In this document: one piece after another, positions 1 through 8,174 of the stretch
Layout: each line of letters starts with the position of its first letter
Position numbering within the stretch: the first letter of the stretch is position 1
Assembly: GCA_902794095.1 (NCBI GenBank)
Contig: CADBFZ010000009.1
Span: 54,406 to 118,405 of the forward strand
From: an uncultured Lachnospiraceae bacterium
GTDB taxonomy: Bacteria; Bacillota; Clostridia; Lachnospirales; Lachnospiraceae
DNA: 64,000 bases
Direction: 5' to 3'
Notes under the pieces: model-generated
What the model saw: only the letters and a program-made list of their open reading frames with translations
Databases searched by the model: none
What the model was told of the DNA's origin: nothing
Translations under genes and position numbers: made by a program

Positions 1-92
1 AGGGATCAAACACTCAGAATGCAGAGGAAGATGCAACTGAAATAGCCGAAAATGCAGCATCTCAGGGAGCTGTTACACCTGAGGAAGATTGA
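1..92 (+). CDS. flgD: C-terminal tail of a flagellar protein, probably FlgD (partial)
   Basis: Only the last 29 codons are in the window, read in frame from base 3 to a TGA at 90-92. The visible tail is acidic and rich in Ala, Glu, Asn and Gln, with no domain to recognise. The FlgD assignment (hook-cap scaffold needed for hook polymerisation) rests on position alone: flgD normally precedes the small TIGR02530 protein and flgE in clostridial flagellar operons. The end of another upstream flagellar gene, such as fliK, is possible. Confidence 0.5.
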   Translation, partial: GSNTQNAEEDATEIAENAASQGAVTPEED

Positions 93-106
93 TATTGCTT
101 AAGGCT

Positions 107-133
107 TAAGAAAAGAGAGGTATGCGCCGATAT
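107..133 (+). promoter_or_regulatory. possible sigma-28 (FliA/SigD) promoter
   Basis: GCCGATAT at 126-133 matches 7 of 8 positions of the sigma-28 -10 element GCCGATAA. TAAGAAAA at 107-114 lies exactly 11 bases upstream, where TAAAGTTT is expected; three of its first four bases match. A start near base 140 would give a leader of about 18 bases before the ATG at 158, still including the ribosome site at 144-149. If real, FliA encoded at 21539 would feed back on flgE. The weak -35 keeps this tentative. Confidence 0.4.
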
Positions 134-157
134 AAGTAATTGAAGGAGGAAAGTCAT

Positions 158-544
158 ATGGAAATGAACGTGCAGACATTATATGCAGCCGGATTATCCA
201 AGAACCTGACTTCCAGAACTTCGGTCACCTCATCCGATACCAAATCCGGAAAGACCTTCGGGAATATCCTCGCGGAAAAAGAAAAAGAGGCCGGACAGGT
301 AAAGTTTTCAAAGCACGCATCGCTCAGGATGAGCGACCGGGGGCTTGAAATGTCTGATGAACAGCTCGGGAGACTTTCAAACGGAACGGATATGGCGGCA
401 GACAAGGGTATAAACGATTCACTTGTTATGATAGACGATCTTGCATTTATCGTTAATGTCCCTTCCCGCACGGTGATCACGGCATTGGAAGCCGGTGGTG
501 ATACCAACGTATTTACAAACATAAACGGAGCGGTTATAGCGTAA
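158..544 (+). CDS. flagellar operon protein, TIGR02530 family
   Basis: This is a 128-residue soluble protein of the small family found beside flgD/flgE in Firmicute and Spirochaete flagellar operons; its biochemical role is not established. The family signature is clear in the second half: a KFSKHASLRMSDRG stretch followed by a DDLAFIVNV segment and VITAL near the C-terminus. The N-terminal 50 residues are low-complexity and Ser/Thr/Lys-rich. I chose ATG at 158 because AGGAGG lies at 144-149 with ideal spacing; an in-frame TTG at 140 would overlap that site. A gap of 135 bases without a gene separates it from flgE. It is probably co-transcribed with flgE and involved in hook assembly. Confidence 0.8.
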   Translation: MEMNVQTLYAAGLSKNLTSRTSVTSSDTKSGKTFGNILAEKEKEAGQVKFSKHASLRMSDRGLEMSDEQLGRLSNGTDMAADKGINDSLVMIDDLAFIVNVPSRTVITALEAGGDTNVFTNINGAVIA

Positions 545-679
545 AGGCCGGACCTGGATGGAGGCCGGGGTACCCGAATGACAGAAGGACCCCTCTAAAT
601 AACCGGAAGCATTCGCTTCATGCGGGATAATCTCCCAAAATACTCCGATTTTTAATTTAAAAATGGAGGAAACTGTCCT

Positions 680-2425
680 ATGATGAGATCTCTCTACTCT
701 GGTGTTGCAGGTCTTAAGACCCACCAGACCAAAATGGACGTTATCGGTAACAATATCGCTAACGTTAACACTACTGCGTTTAAATCCAGTTCTGTTACTT
801 TTGCAGATCTTATGTCACAGACCACACAGTCAGCATCAGGTGCAAACGCACAGACTGGTGTTGGCGGTGTAAACGCTCGTCAGATCGGTCTCGGTGTTAA
901 ATCCGGAGCCATCAATGTAAACATTACTTCTCAGGGTTCCGCACAGTCTACCGGAAATCCTTTCGATATCATGATCACCGGAGATAACTTTTTCGTAGTA
1001 TCCGACGGTCTTGCAAATTATTTCACCCGTGACGGTTCGTTCTATGTAGACGGTGTCGGAAACCTCTGCATGACTTCAACCGGTTATAACGTAATGGGTT
1101 GGGGAGTTGATCCTGACACCATGGAGATCAAGCAGGATACGGTTCAGGCTCTCAGAATCATGAGCGCTGACAATCTTACTTATCCCCCTGAAGCAACCTA
1201 TAAAGGAACTGTATCTGGTATCCTCGATAAAAATGATACCGATGTAAACAGTGAAGCAGGTAAGACGGTTAATTTGAATGTATATGATGCACTCGGATAT
1301 GAGTACACCGCAAGATTTGTACTTAAGTCAACTGATGTAGATGGAGAGTACTCTGCAGAACTTACCAAACTTCTTGATTCCAAAGGAACTGAAATAGATG
1401 TTTCTATGGCAACTGATATTTTTGGTACAAATACTACTGTTGCGGATTCAACACCTGTCACCTTCAATACTAAGTCTTATATGTGGGATGGTAATGTTTT
1501 GAAGAGTGCAGATGGATCAAAGGTTCTTGCGGATCTGGGTTCTTTAGACTTCACTGCAACTGCTGCAACTGATGCCACCAAGTATAAAGCTTTAAGAGAT
1601 GCACTTGATAACGTTGCTTCTGCATATGGATATGGTGGATCAACAGATGATTTTCTTAATCTTTATTATGGCGCGTCCAAGACAAAGATATTTGAATTAT
1701 TAGCATCTGGTGATTTTACTGATCTTGATAATGACGGTAATCCCGGTATAACTACTGATTCAACCACTACACCTCCTAAAACCACATATGACTTTACTGC
1801 AGACGGTAGGTGGATTGATGGAATGGTTTTGAAGTTTGATACTGACACCGGACTTTTTAAGAATATTGATGGTAATATCAATGGACTTACCACCATTCAG
1901 CTCTCAAAAGTGCCTGCAGATAAAACTCAGGCGAGCGGTTCACCCTCAAATTTCTCGGATATAGAGCTCAACTGGTCTGGAATTTCTATGTTCAATAACA
2001 ACGGTACCTCAACCATTACCGCAACCTATGGCGATAAGGACGGAATCGGAACCGGACGTAAGCTCGGTGATATGATCGGCGTTTCCATTCAGAGAGACGG
2101 AATGATCTATGCAAGCTATGACAACGGCATGACAAAGCTCCTCGGTCAGATTGCTACCGCAAACTTCCCCAACGCTTCCGGCCTTGAGAAGCACGGAGAT
2201 AACCTCTATTCATCAACCATGAACTCCGGATCATTCGACGGAATCGGTGTTGATGTAACCGCATCCGGCGGATATATGTCAACCGGTGTTCTCGAGATGA
2301 GTAACGTAGACCTGTCCAGAGAATTCACCGAGATGATCACCACTCAGAGAGGCTTCCAGGCTAACTCACGTATCATTACCGTATCTGACACACTTCTTGA
2401 AGAGCTTACCAATCTCAAGAGATAA
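680..2425 (+). CDS. flgE: flagellar hook protein FlgE
   Basis: This 581-residue protein forms the extracellular hook joining the basal body to the filament. The N-terminus has the hallmark rod/hook helix (MRSLYSGVAGLKTHQTKMD, then GNNIANVNTTAFKSS). The C-terminus has the matching segment ending in VDLSREFTEMITTQRGFQAN, which coils with the N-terminus in the export channel and hook core. The middle, roughly residues 170-420, is the variable surface domain; it includes a DLDNDGN calcium-loop-like motif and a Thr/Pro-rich stretch. It is longer than the roughly 400-residue enteric FlgE. Start ATG 680 follows a GGAGG-like site at 665-669. Codon use in the middle (about 1200-1900) is more AT-rich than in the ends. 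A strong terminator follows. Confidence 0.95.
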   Translation: MMRSLYSGVAGLKTHQTKMDVIGNNIANVNTTAFKSSSVTFADLMSQTTQSASGANAQTGVGGVNARQIGLGVKSGAINVNITSQGSAQSTGNPFDIMITGDNFFVVSDGLANYFTRDGSFYVDGVGNLCMTSTGYNVMGWGVDPDTMEIKQDTVQALRIMSADNLTYPPEATYKGTVSGILDKNDTDVNSEAGKTVNLNVYDALGYEYTARFVLKSTDVDGEYSAELTKLLDSKGTEIDVSMATDIFGTNTTVADSTPVTFNTKSYMWDGNVLKSADGSKVLADLGSLDFTATAATDATKYKALRDALDNVASAYGYGGSTDDFLNLYYGASKTKIFELLASGDFTDLDNDGNPGITTDSTTTPPKTTYDFTADGRWIDGMVLKFDTDTGLFKNIDGNINGLTTIQLSKVPADKTQASGSPSNFSDIELNWSGISMFNNNGTSTITATYGDKDGIGTGRKLGDMIGVSIQRDGMIYASYDNGMTKLLGQIATANFPNASGLEKHGDNLYSSTMNSGSFDGIGVDVTASGGYMSTGVLEMSNVDLSREFTEMITTQRGFQANSRIITVSDTLLEELTNLKR

Positions 2426-2445
2426 TCTCGTGATCTGAATCGATA

Positions 2446-2479
2446 ACGGGCAGGGTTTTTGAACTCTGCCCGTTTTTTT
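2446..2479 (+). terminator. Rho-independent terminator after flgE
   Basis: A 12-bp stem (2446-2457 with 2462-2473, one G-T pair) with a 4-base loop is followed by a run of T. It separates the flgE transcript from the flbD-motA operon, which has its own promoter just downstream. Confidence 0.9.
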
Positions 2480-2546
2480 ACCGTTTTTGTCATATGGTTT
2501 ACATAAGATGATTTTTCGCATTATTGTACTAATTGTTTGAAAATTT

Positions 2547-2578
2547 TTGACCACAATATATTGTGTTTATGTTATAAT
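2547..2578 (+). promoter_or_regulatory. sigma-A extended -10 promoter of the large fla/che operon with a palindromic operator
   Basis: TATAAT at 2573-2578 is preceded by TG one base upstream (an extended -10). TTGACC at 2547-2552 is a possible -35, although the 20-bp spacer is long. A perfect 14-bp palindrome, CACAATA/TATTGTG, lies at 2552-2565 between the two elements, where a bound regulator would block polymerase. The regulator is unknown. No terminator is visible from here to 25744, so this may drive about 25 genes. Confidence 0.65.
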
Positions 2579-2619
2579 TCTTTTATCTGTTTCAGGGCTC
2601 TTTGCGGGGGTATTTTTCT

Positions 2620-2808
2620 ATGATCGAAGTTACCAGACTCAATGGAAGCAAACTACTCATAAATCCACATCTGCTCGAGATTGTGGAAGAGACTCCCGAC
2701 ACCGTTTTAACCCTTACTACAGGGCACAAGATAATAGTAAAAGAAAGTAGACAAGAGATTAAAAATCTTGTAAAATCGTATAGAAAAGGTATCATGGCTG
2801 ACGATTGA
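2620..2808 (+). CDS. flbD: flagellar protein FlbD
   Basis: This is a 62-residue protein of the Firmicute FlbD family (YlzI in Bacillus), not the Caulobacter regulator of the same name. It has the family pattern of an N-terminal MIEVTRLNG, a central IVEETPDTVLTLTTG and a basic C-terminus. Its function is unproven; it always sits between flgE and motA or fliL. ATG 2620 is chosen because a GGGGG ribosome site lies at 2606-2610 and the conserved family start is MIxxTRL. It is the first gene after the operator-bearing promoter. Confidence 0.9.
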   Translation: MIEVTRLNGSKLLINPHLLEIVEETPDTVLTLTTGHKIIVKESRQEIKNLVKSYRKGIMADD

Positions 2809-2841
2809 CGTTAGCCCGATTTTTATTGAGGTAAACTTTTA

Positions 2842-3636
2842 GTGGATATAGCGTCGCTGATTGGATTCATAATGTGTCTGGGCATGCTCGTATTCGGTAT
2901 TATCTCCGCTGCGGGCATTGGTGGTTTCCCCAGTTATATTGACGTCCCCTCTGCGATCATCACCTTCGGTGGTGCGCTTGCAGCGGTTATGACCTCATAC
3001 AGTATGGGCGATTATATCAACGGACTTAAGAGCCTTGGGCTTATTTTCAAGGCTCCTTCCGTAAACACCGCTGACCTTATTAAGAAGATCATTGATCTTT
3101 CAAACGTTGCTCGTAAAGAGGGACTTCTTTCCCTCGAAGAATCAGCTGCGGATATGGATGAGCCTTTCCTGAAAAAGGGAATCCTTCTCGTTGTCGACGG
3201 TACCGATCCCGATCTGGTAAGAGGTATTCTCGAGACCGAGATGGAATGCATAGATTCCAGACATAAGGGAACTGCAGGATTTTGGGAAACTCTTGGTTCC
3301 ATGGGACCTGCATGGGGAATGATCGGAACCCTGGTTGGTCTGGTTAACATGCTTAACAACATGTCGGACGCTTCATCCATCGGACCTTCCATGGCGGTTG
3401 CACTTATTACCACATTGTACGGTTCACTCCTTGCAAACTGGATCTGTGCACCTACGGCAGCTAAGCTCAAAGCGGATAACGCAATTGAGATGATGCAGAA
3501 ACAGGTTATGATCGAGGGACTTCTGTCCATTCAGGCAGGTGAAAACCCTCGTGTTATTGAAGAGAAGCTTAAGTCATTCCTTTCTCCCAAGGACAGAGAG
3601 GCTGCAGGAAGCAGCGATGGAGGAGAGGGCGAATAA
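2842..3636 (+). CDS. motA: flagellar motor stator protein MotA
   Basis: This 264-residue inner-membrane protein forms the proton channel with MotB and drives rotor torque. Four transmembrane segments are visible, at about residues 5-25, 36-54, 155-175 and 183-204. The cytoplasmic loop between the second and third carries the conserved RKEGLLSLE segment that contacts FliG. The start is GTG at 2842, with a GAGG ribosome site at 2828-2831. motB follows after 27 bases, so the stator pair is made together. Placing motAB between flbD and fliL is usual in clostridia, whereas Bacillus keeps motAB elsewhere. Confidence 0.95.
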   Translation: MDIASLIGFIMCLGMLVFGIISAAGIGGFPSYIDVPSAIITFGGALAAVMTSYSMGDYINGLKSLGLIFKAPSVNTADLIKKIIDLSNVARKEGLLSLEESAADMDEPFLKKGILLVVDGTDPDLVRGILETEMECIDSRHKGTAGFWETLGSMGPAWGMIGTLVGLVNMLNNMSDASSIGPSMAVALITTLYGSLLANWICAPTAAKLKADNAIEMMQKQVMIEGLLSIQAGENPRVIEEKLKSFLSPKDREAAGSSDGGEGE

Positions 3637-3663
3637 TTTATCGTCTGTTTAATAGGTTAGCAT

Positions 3664-4536
3664 ATGGGTAAGAAGAAAGAAGAAGCCCCACCCCCGGGGT
3701 CCCCGGCATGGATGGCGACTTTCTCCGACCTGATGAACCTGCTGCTTTGCTTCTTCGTTCTTTTGTTCTCGATGTCGACGATTGACGAGGCAAAACTCAA
3801 TGAGATCATCGCTTCGATGAGCAGTTCGTTCAGCGTATTCAGCAGTGGTGCAACATCCATCGGAGAGGGTATCCTCATCAGTAACGGGGTCAGCCAACTT
3901 AATGAATTGGCTGAATATATAAACAGCACAGGTGCGGCAGCAGAATCTGAAACTGATACCGATCAGATTCAGGTTCATGATACCAACTCCGGCGGTATGC
4001 AGGATACAACAGTGACTGCAGAGTCCGGTGAGCAGCTTACAGTAGCTGAAGCTGCAGAGCAGGTTGAAGCCGCGAACTTAAGATCAAATGAAGAACTTGC
4101 TGAAGTAATCGGTGAAGCGGTTGCCGAAAGCCAGCTCTCCGATCAGATAGATGTTACATTTACGTCTCAGTACGTAATGCTTACCATGAAAGGTTCCATA
4201 CTTTTCAATCCCGGTTCAGCAACGCTTAACGAAGATTGCAAGCCGGTACTCGACAGGGTTGCGATGATCCTTGAGAGATACGCTAAGGGTGAGATTGAGA
4301 TAAACGGTCATACCGACAATGTCCCCATGAACAGCGCACAGTTCCCTTCAAACGAGGAACTTTCCGACGCCAGAGCACTTTCGGTTTTCTATTATCTGGT
4401 AGAAACCTCAAGCCTTAACCCTTCTCTTCTTAAGCATTCGGGCTTTGGAGAGAGGATGCCTATAGCGGATAATTCAACCGAAGCGGGCAGAGCACGAAAC
4501 AGAAGAGTTGAGATCAGGATTTACAATAACAACTAA
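3664..4536 (+). CDS. motB: flagellar motor stator protein MotB
   Basis: This 290-residue stator subunit is anchored to peptidoglycan and couples ion flow to torque. One transmembrane helix near residues 18-42 carries the proton-accepting Asp22 in the TFSDLMNLLL motif. Residues about 75-150 form an acidic, Ala/Glu/Gln-rich linker longer than in enteric MotB. The C-terminal OmpA-like domain has the peptidoglycan-binding NGHTDN motif near residue 215 and ends with the conserved GRARNRRVEI. Asp22 and the MotB-like sequence suggest proton rather than sodium coupling, but the ion cannot be proved from sequence. Confidence 0.95.
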   Translation: MGKKKEEAPPPGSPAWMATFSDLMNLLLCFFVLLFSMSTIDEAKLNEIIASMSSSFSVFSSGATSIGEGILISNGVSQLNELAEYINSTGAAAESETDTDQIQVHDTNSGGMQDTTVTAESGEQLTVAEAAEQVEAANLRSNEELAEVIGEAVAESQLSDQIDVTFTSQYVMLTMKGSILFNPGSATLNEDCKPVLDRVAMILERYAKGEIEINGHTDNVPMNSAQFPSNEELSDARALSVFYYLVETSSLNPSLLKHSGFGERMPIADNSTEAGRARNRRVEIRIYNNN

Positions 4537-4553
4537 AGGATGAGAATAATCCG

Positions 4554-5075
4554 ATGAAGAAAAATCTACTTTCAGTTCTTATACTTGCTCTGATGATCGT
4601 CAATGTAGCAATCTCGGTGATCACCATGGTCAGCATCACCGGCACCAACAAGAAAACTGCTGCTTTGGTCGATACCATCGCTACCGTACTTAATCTTGAA
4701 CTGGTCAGTGATGATGAAGATGCGGAATCAAACATTTCACTTGCAGATACCGAGATCTATACCATCAGTGAGACAATGACCATTCCTCTTAAACCCAGCG
4801 ATGATGGCAAGACGGTACATATGATTTGCAAAGTATCATTGTCCATTAACATGAAGGATGAGGATTATAAGACCTACAACTCTGAAACAATCGGAAATTA
4901 TGAGTCATATATAAAGCAGGAGATTGAAGGTGTTATTTCATCCTACACCGTGGACTATCTCAGCGATCCTATGAATCGTGAAGAGGTAAAAAAAGAAGTT
5001 CTTGAAAAAATCCAGAAATTTCTCGAATCAAAGGTTGTTTATGATATTGCAATCAGTGATGTGAAGTTCGGATAA
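4554..5075 (+). CDS. fliL: flagellar basal-body-associated protein FliL
   Basis: This 173-residue single-pass membrane protein belongs to the FliL family, which encircles and stabilises stator units. A short basic N-terminus (KKN) leads into one transmembrane helix at about residues 5-28. An extracytoplasmic stomatin-like domain follows, including the late KKEVLEKIQKFL helix and a VYDIAISDVKFG ending. ATG 4554 is 17 bases after motB and next to a GGATGAG-like weak ribosome site. It lies between motB and fliM, so stator and switch parts are made from one transcript. Confidence 0.88.
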   Translation: MKKNLLSVLILALMIVNVAISVITMVSITGTNKKTAALVDTIATVLNLELVSDDEDAESNISLADTEIYTISETMTIPLKPSDDGKTVHMICKVSLSINMKDEDYKTYNSETIGNYESYIKQEIEGVISSYTVDYLSDPMNREEVKKEVLEKIQKFLESKVVYDIAISDVKFG

Positions 5076-5096
5076 TTAAAGCCGGAGGTTAGCTTC

Positions 5097-6077
5097 GTGG
5101 GTGAAGTCCTTTCGCAAAACGAAATAGATGCCCTCTTGAACCAACTTTCGTCCGGTGAACTGGATGTTGAATCGATATCCAACGCCGAGGAAAAGCCGGT
5201 TAAGGATTATGACTTCAGCCGACCTACCAAGTTCTCTAAAGAGCATCTCCGTACACTGGAGATAATCTTTGAGCATTACAGCAGACTTGTATCGACTAAC
5301 TTGCCCGTAATCCTCAGAAAGAACGCACAGGTTACGGTTGCCAGTTCCGAAACGGTTACGTTCAGCGAGTTTACCAATGCACTTTCCAATCCCAGTGTTC
5401 TCGGTATTGTTTCTTTTGAACCACTGGGTGGAAATATCATCATAGATCTTGCTACCAATATCGCATTTGCGATGATAGACAGAATGCTTGGAGGAGAGGG
5501 AGAGCCTCTCGACAAGACAAGGGAATTCTCGGACATAGAGCTATCCATTATGCAGAAGATAATGGTTATGCTCACACAGCTCTTAAGAGATCCTTGGAAA
5601 AACGTTCTTGAAGTATCACCCGTCCTTACGAGACTTGAGACGAATCCTTCCTTCGCTCAGATCATTGCTCCCGGAGAAATGATCGCGGTTATCACTCTTA
5701 ATATTAAGATCGGTGACGTTGAAGGATTTATGAATATGTGTCTTCCCTTTATCACTTTGGAAGACGTTATGGACAGGCTTAATACCAAGTACTGGTTCTC
5801 CACAATGCAGGAGAACAAAGACGAGAATGCTCAGGAGAATATCGAAGCAATGCTCAAACGAGTTGATATTCCTGTTAAAGCGGTTCTCGGTACCAGTAAG
5901 ATTACGGTTAATGACTTCATGAATCTTCAGATCGGTGATTGCATAAGGCTTGATGCCAAAGTCGATTCCGATATGAATATCTATGTTGGTAATATCAAGA
6001 AATTCACCGCACTTCCCGGTGCAAGCGATGATTCGTATGCAGTAAGGGTAACTTCGGTGATTAGAGAGGAGGAGTAA
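5097..6077 (+). CDS. fliM: flagellar motor switch protein FliM
   Basis: This 326-residue C-ring protein binds phosphorylated CheY and reverses the motor. The N-terminal LSQNEIDALL peptide is the CheY-binding segment. The middle CheC-like domain contains the GG-turn region near residues 135-145 (RMLGGEGEP). The C-terminal SpoA domain (from about residue 245) packs with FliY. The start is GTG 5097 with GGAGG at 5084-5088. The stop is only 3 bases before fliY, whose ribosome site lies inside the end of fliM, so the two are probably translationally coupled. Confidence 0.95.
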   Translation: MGEVLSQNEIDALLNQLSSGELDVESISNAEEKPVKDYDFSRPTKFSKEHLRTLEIIFEHYSRLVSTNLPVILRKNAQVTVASSETVTFSEFTNALSNPSVLGIVSFEPLGGNIIIDLATNIAFAMIDRMLGGEGEPLDKTREFSDIELSIMQKIMVMLTQLLRDPWKNVLEVSPVLTRLETNPSFAQIIAPGEMIAVITLNIKIGDVEGFMNMCLPFITLEDVMDRLNTKYWFSTMQENKDENAQENIEAMLKRVDIPVKAVLGTSKITVNDFMNLQIGDCIRLDAKVDSDMNIYVGNIKKFTALPGASDDSYAVRVTSVIREEE

Positions 6078-6080
6078 CAG

Positions 6081-7394
6081 ATGGATGGAATGCTGTCGCA
6101 GGATGAGATAAACGCTCTCCTTAGCGGTATGGATCTGTCTGGGGATGAAGCTCCGGATTTGTCCGGCATTGAAATGCCGACGGTAGAGGAAAAACCGCCT
6201 ACGGATCCTTATCTCATCAACACGCAGCCTGTAACGGGCGGTGAAGAACTTCTTTCCGAGGTTGAAAGAGATGCTATCGGAGAAGTAGCCAATATCAGTA
6301 TGGGCTCTTCAGCAACAACTCTTTACTCCCTTGTTAACAGGAAAGTAAACATCACCACACCGGTAGTAACCCTTTGTTCGTGGCAAACCCTTCTCGATGA
6401 ATTTGAAAGACCCTGTGTTTTCATCAGGATCAAATATACCAAGGGACTTGACGGAACAGATATACTTGTTCTTAAAGAGAACGATGTTAAAGTCATTACC
6501 GATCTTATGATGGGTGGTGACGGTACCAATACGGAAGGCGAACTCGGAGAGCTTCATCTGTCAGCTATTTCCGAGGCGATGAACCAGATGATGGGATCAT
6601 CCGCAACCTCACTTTCCACCATGCTTGGTACCATGATCGACATCTCCCCACCGGAGAGCTCGCTTCTTAATCTTCAGAACTTTGAAGACGGATCCGAGAT
6701 TTCGCCTTTCCTCGGCGGAACCTTCTGCAGAATACAGTTCAGAATGCAGATTGGCGATGACCTTGTAGATTCGACCATCATGCAGCTGTATCCTATAGAG
6801 TTTGCTAAGAAGATCGTTGAGACCTTCATGGGATCTCAGGCAGGCGGTGGTGACGTTGCTCCTGAACCTGAACCCGCACCTGCTCCGACTCCCGCACCGG
6901 CACCTGCTCCTGCACCCGGACCCGCACCCGGACCTATGCCCGGTATGGGACAGCCCGCACCCGATATGTCTCAGATGGGTTACGGACAGCCGATGGGAAT
7001 GCCCCAGATGGGTTATGGACAGCCCATGGGCATGCCTCAGATGGGTTACGGACAACCGATGCCCGGTATGCAGATGGGATATGGTCCCGTTCAGCCGATG
7101 AACATTCAACCCGCATCCTTCCAGAGCTTCAGTGGAGACCTTTCCGGAGTTCAGGGCGGAGAGAACATCGGACTTATCATGGATGTACCTCTCGAGGTCA
7201 CGGTAGAACTCGGGCGTACAACCAAATCGATTTCTGATATACTGAACTTCGCACCCGGCACTATAATAGAACTTGACAGAATAGCCGGTGAACCTATAGA
7301 TGTATTGGTAAACGGTAAGTTCGTTGCCAAGGGTGAAGTTGTTGTAATTGAAGAGAATTTCGGTATCAGAGTAACAGAAATCATCAAACAGTAA
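6081..7394 (+). CDS. fliY: flagellar motor switch phosphatase FliY (CheC-FliN fusion)
   Basis: This 437-residue C-ring protein combines CheY-P phosphatase and FliN functions. Residues 3-12 (MLSQDEINALL type) form the CheY-binding peptide. Residues about 55-250 are a CheC-like domain with both ExxN active-site helices intact (EVANISMGSSATTL and EAMNQMMGSSATSL). Residues about 255-345 are a Pro/Ala then Met/Gly/Tyr/Gln linker with an 11-residue tandem repeat. The C-terminal 75 residues are the SpoA/FliN domain (VPLEVTVELGRTTKSI onward). With CheC at 20068 it gives the cell at least two CheY-P phosphatases, as in Bacillus. Confidence 0.93.
   Translation: MDGMLSQDEINALLSGMDLSGDEAPDLSGIEMPTVEEKPPTDPYLINTQPVTGGEELLSEVERDAIGEVANISMGSSATTLYSLVNRKVNITTPVVTLCSWQTLLDEFERPCVFIRIKYTKGLDGTDILVLKENDVKVITDLMMGGDGTNTEGELGELHLSAISEAMNQMMGSSATSLSTMLGTMIDISPPESSLLNLQNFEDGSEISPFLGGTFCRIQFRMQIGDDLVDSTIMQLYPIEFAKKIVETFMGSQAGGGDVAPEPEPAPAPTPAPAPAPAPGPAPGPMPGMGQPAPDMSQMGYGQPMGMPQMGYGQPMGMPQMGYGQPMPGMQMGYGPVQPMNIQPASFQSFSGDLSGVQGGENIGLIMDVPLEVTVELGRTTKSISDILNFAPGTIIELDRIAGEPIDVLVNGKFVAKGEVVVIEENFGIRVTEIIKQ
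6975..7094 (+). repeat. 33-bp in-frame tandem repeat in the fliY linker
   Basis: Three near-identical 33-bp units (6975-7007, 7008-7040, 7041-7073) and a decayed fourth encode MGYGQPMGMPQ. Each differs at a few, mostly synonymous, positions. Copy number in such arrays can change by slippage, altering linker length without shifting frame. Confidence 0.85.
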
Positions 7395-7432
7395 TTTGGC
7401 CCACACATTATCAAATTTTCGGAGGTTAAAAA

Positions 7433-7795
7433 ATGGCAAAGAATATCCTGATATGTGATGACGCTGCATTCATGAGGATGATGATCAAAGATATCCTCAG
7501 CAAGAACGGTTACAATGTAGCCGGTGAAGCAGAAAATGGTGCTAAAGCCGTCGAGAAGTACAAGGAAGTAAATCCCGACCTTGTTCTCATGGATATCACC
7601 ATGCCCGAGATGGACGGCATTCAGGCTCTTAAAGCTATCAAAGCGGCTGATGCAGGCGCTAAAGTCATCATGTGTTCCGCTATGGGACAGCAGGCAATGG
7701 TTATTGAATCTATTCAGGCCGGAGCAAAGGATTTCATAGTAAAGCCTTTCCAGGCAGACAGAGTATTGGAAGCTGTCAAAAAGGTCATAGGCTGA
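7433..7795 (+). CDS. cheY: chemotaxis response regulator CheY
   Basis: This 120-residue single-domain receiver carries the phosphoryl signal from CheA to FliM/FliY. The acidic pocket is Asp9-Asp10, the phospho-acceptor is Asp54 (VLMDITMPEMDG), and the switch residues are Ser82 and Lys104 (VKPF). There is no output domain. ATG 7433 follows a GGAGG at 7420-7424. It lies between fliY and fliO, the standard Firmicute location. Confidence 0.95.
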   Translation: MAKNILICDDAAFMRMMIKDILSKNGYNVAGEAENGAKAVEKYKEVNPDLVLMDITMPEMDGIQALKAIKAADAGAKVIMCSAMGQQAMVIESIQAGAKDFIVKPFQADRVLEAVKKVIG

Positions 7796-7799
7796 TGAT

Positions 7800-8153
7800 A
7801 TGATCCTTTTATCATCTTCCCGAGGGTCCGATATTGCTCAGCTGCTGACAATGCTGATCATTTTTGTTGTTGTGCTCGCAGCCAGTATGTGGGTTACGAA
7901 ATGGATCGGTAATTATCAGAAGAATCAGTATGCTTCGGGCAATATCGAGGTTATTGAGAGCACGAGAGTTGCGCCCAATAAATGGGTGGAGATTGTTCGT
8001 GTAGGAGATAAGTATAAGATTCTTGCCGTATGTAAAGATACGGTTACTTACCTCGGGGATATTGATGAAAGCGAGCTTAAGAGAGAAGTCTCTTCAGAGA
8101 AGAGATCGTTTTCGGATTTTCTCTCTAAAGCTTTCTCAGATAAAGAAGAATGA
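7800..8153 (+). CDS. fliO: flagellar biosynthesis protein FliO
   Basis: This 117-residue protein has one transmembrane helix (about residues 14-36) and a basic/acidic cytoplasmic tail, the FliO/FliZ pattern. FliO helps assemble the FliP ring of the export gate. The family shows in the segment IEVIESTRVAPNKWVEIVRVGDKYKILAV, split here by description: a beta-rich tail after the helix. It begins 4 bases after the cheY stop and lies before fliP, as expected. The sequence family is weakly conserved, so position supports the name. Confidence 0.82.
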   Translation: MILLSSSRGSDIAQLLTMLIIFVVVLAASMWVTKWIGNYQKNQYASGNIEVIESTRVAPNKWVEIVRVGDKYKILAVCKDTVTYLGDIDESELKREVSSEKRSFSDFLSKAFSDKEE

Positions 8154-8174
8154 TTCCGGGGGGAAGGCAAGTTT

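Noticed and set aside
545..679. The 135-base gap before flgE as a possible small gene or regulatory RNA
   Set aside because: No open frame with a ribosome site other than flgE; a short GAAGC/GCTTC hairpin at about 608-622 is too weak to call.
6609..7469. Long open frame on the minus strand opposite fliY and the start of cheY
   Set aside because: It mirrors the repeat and Pro/Ala-rich linker of fliY, its translation is low-complexity His/Arg/Gly/Ser, and it has no convincing ribosome site. fliY in the opposite strand is clearly real.
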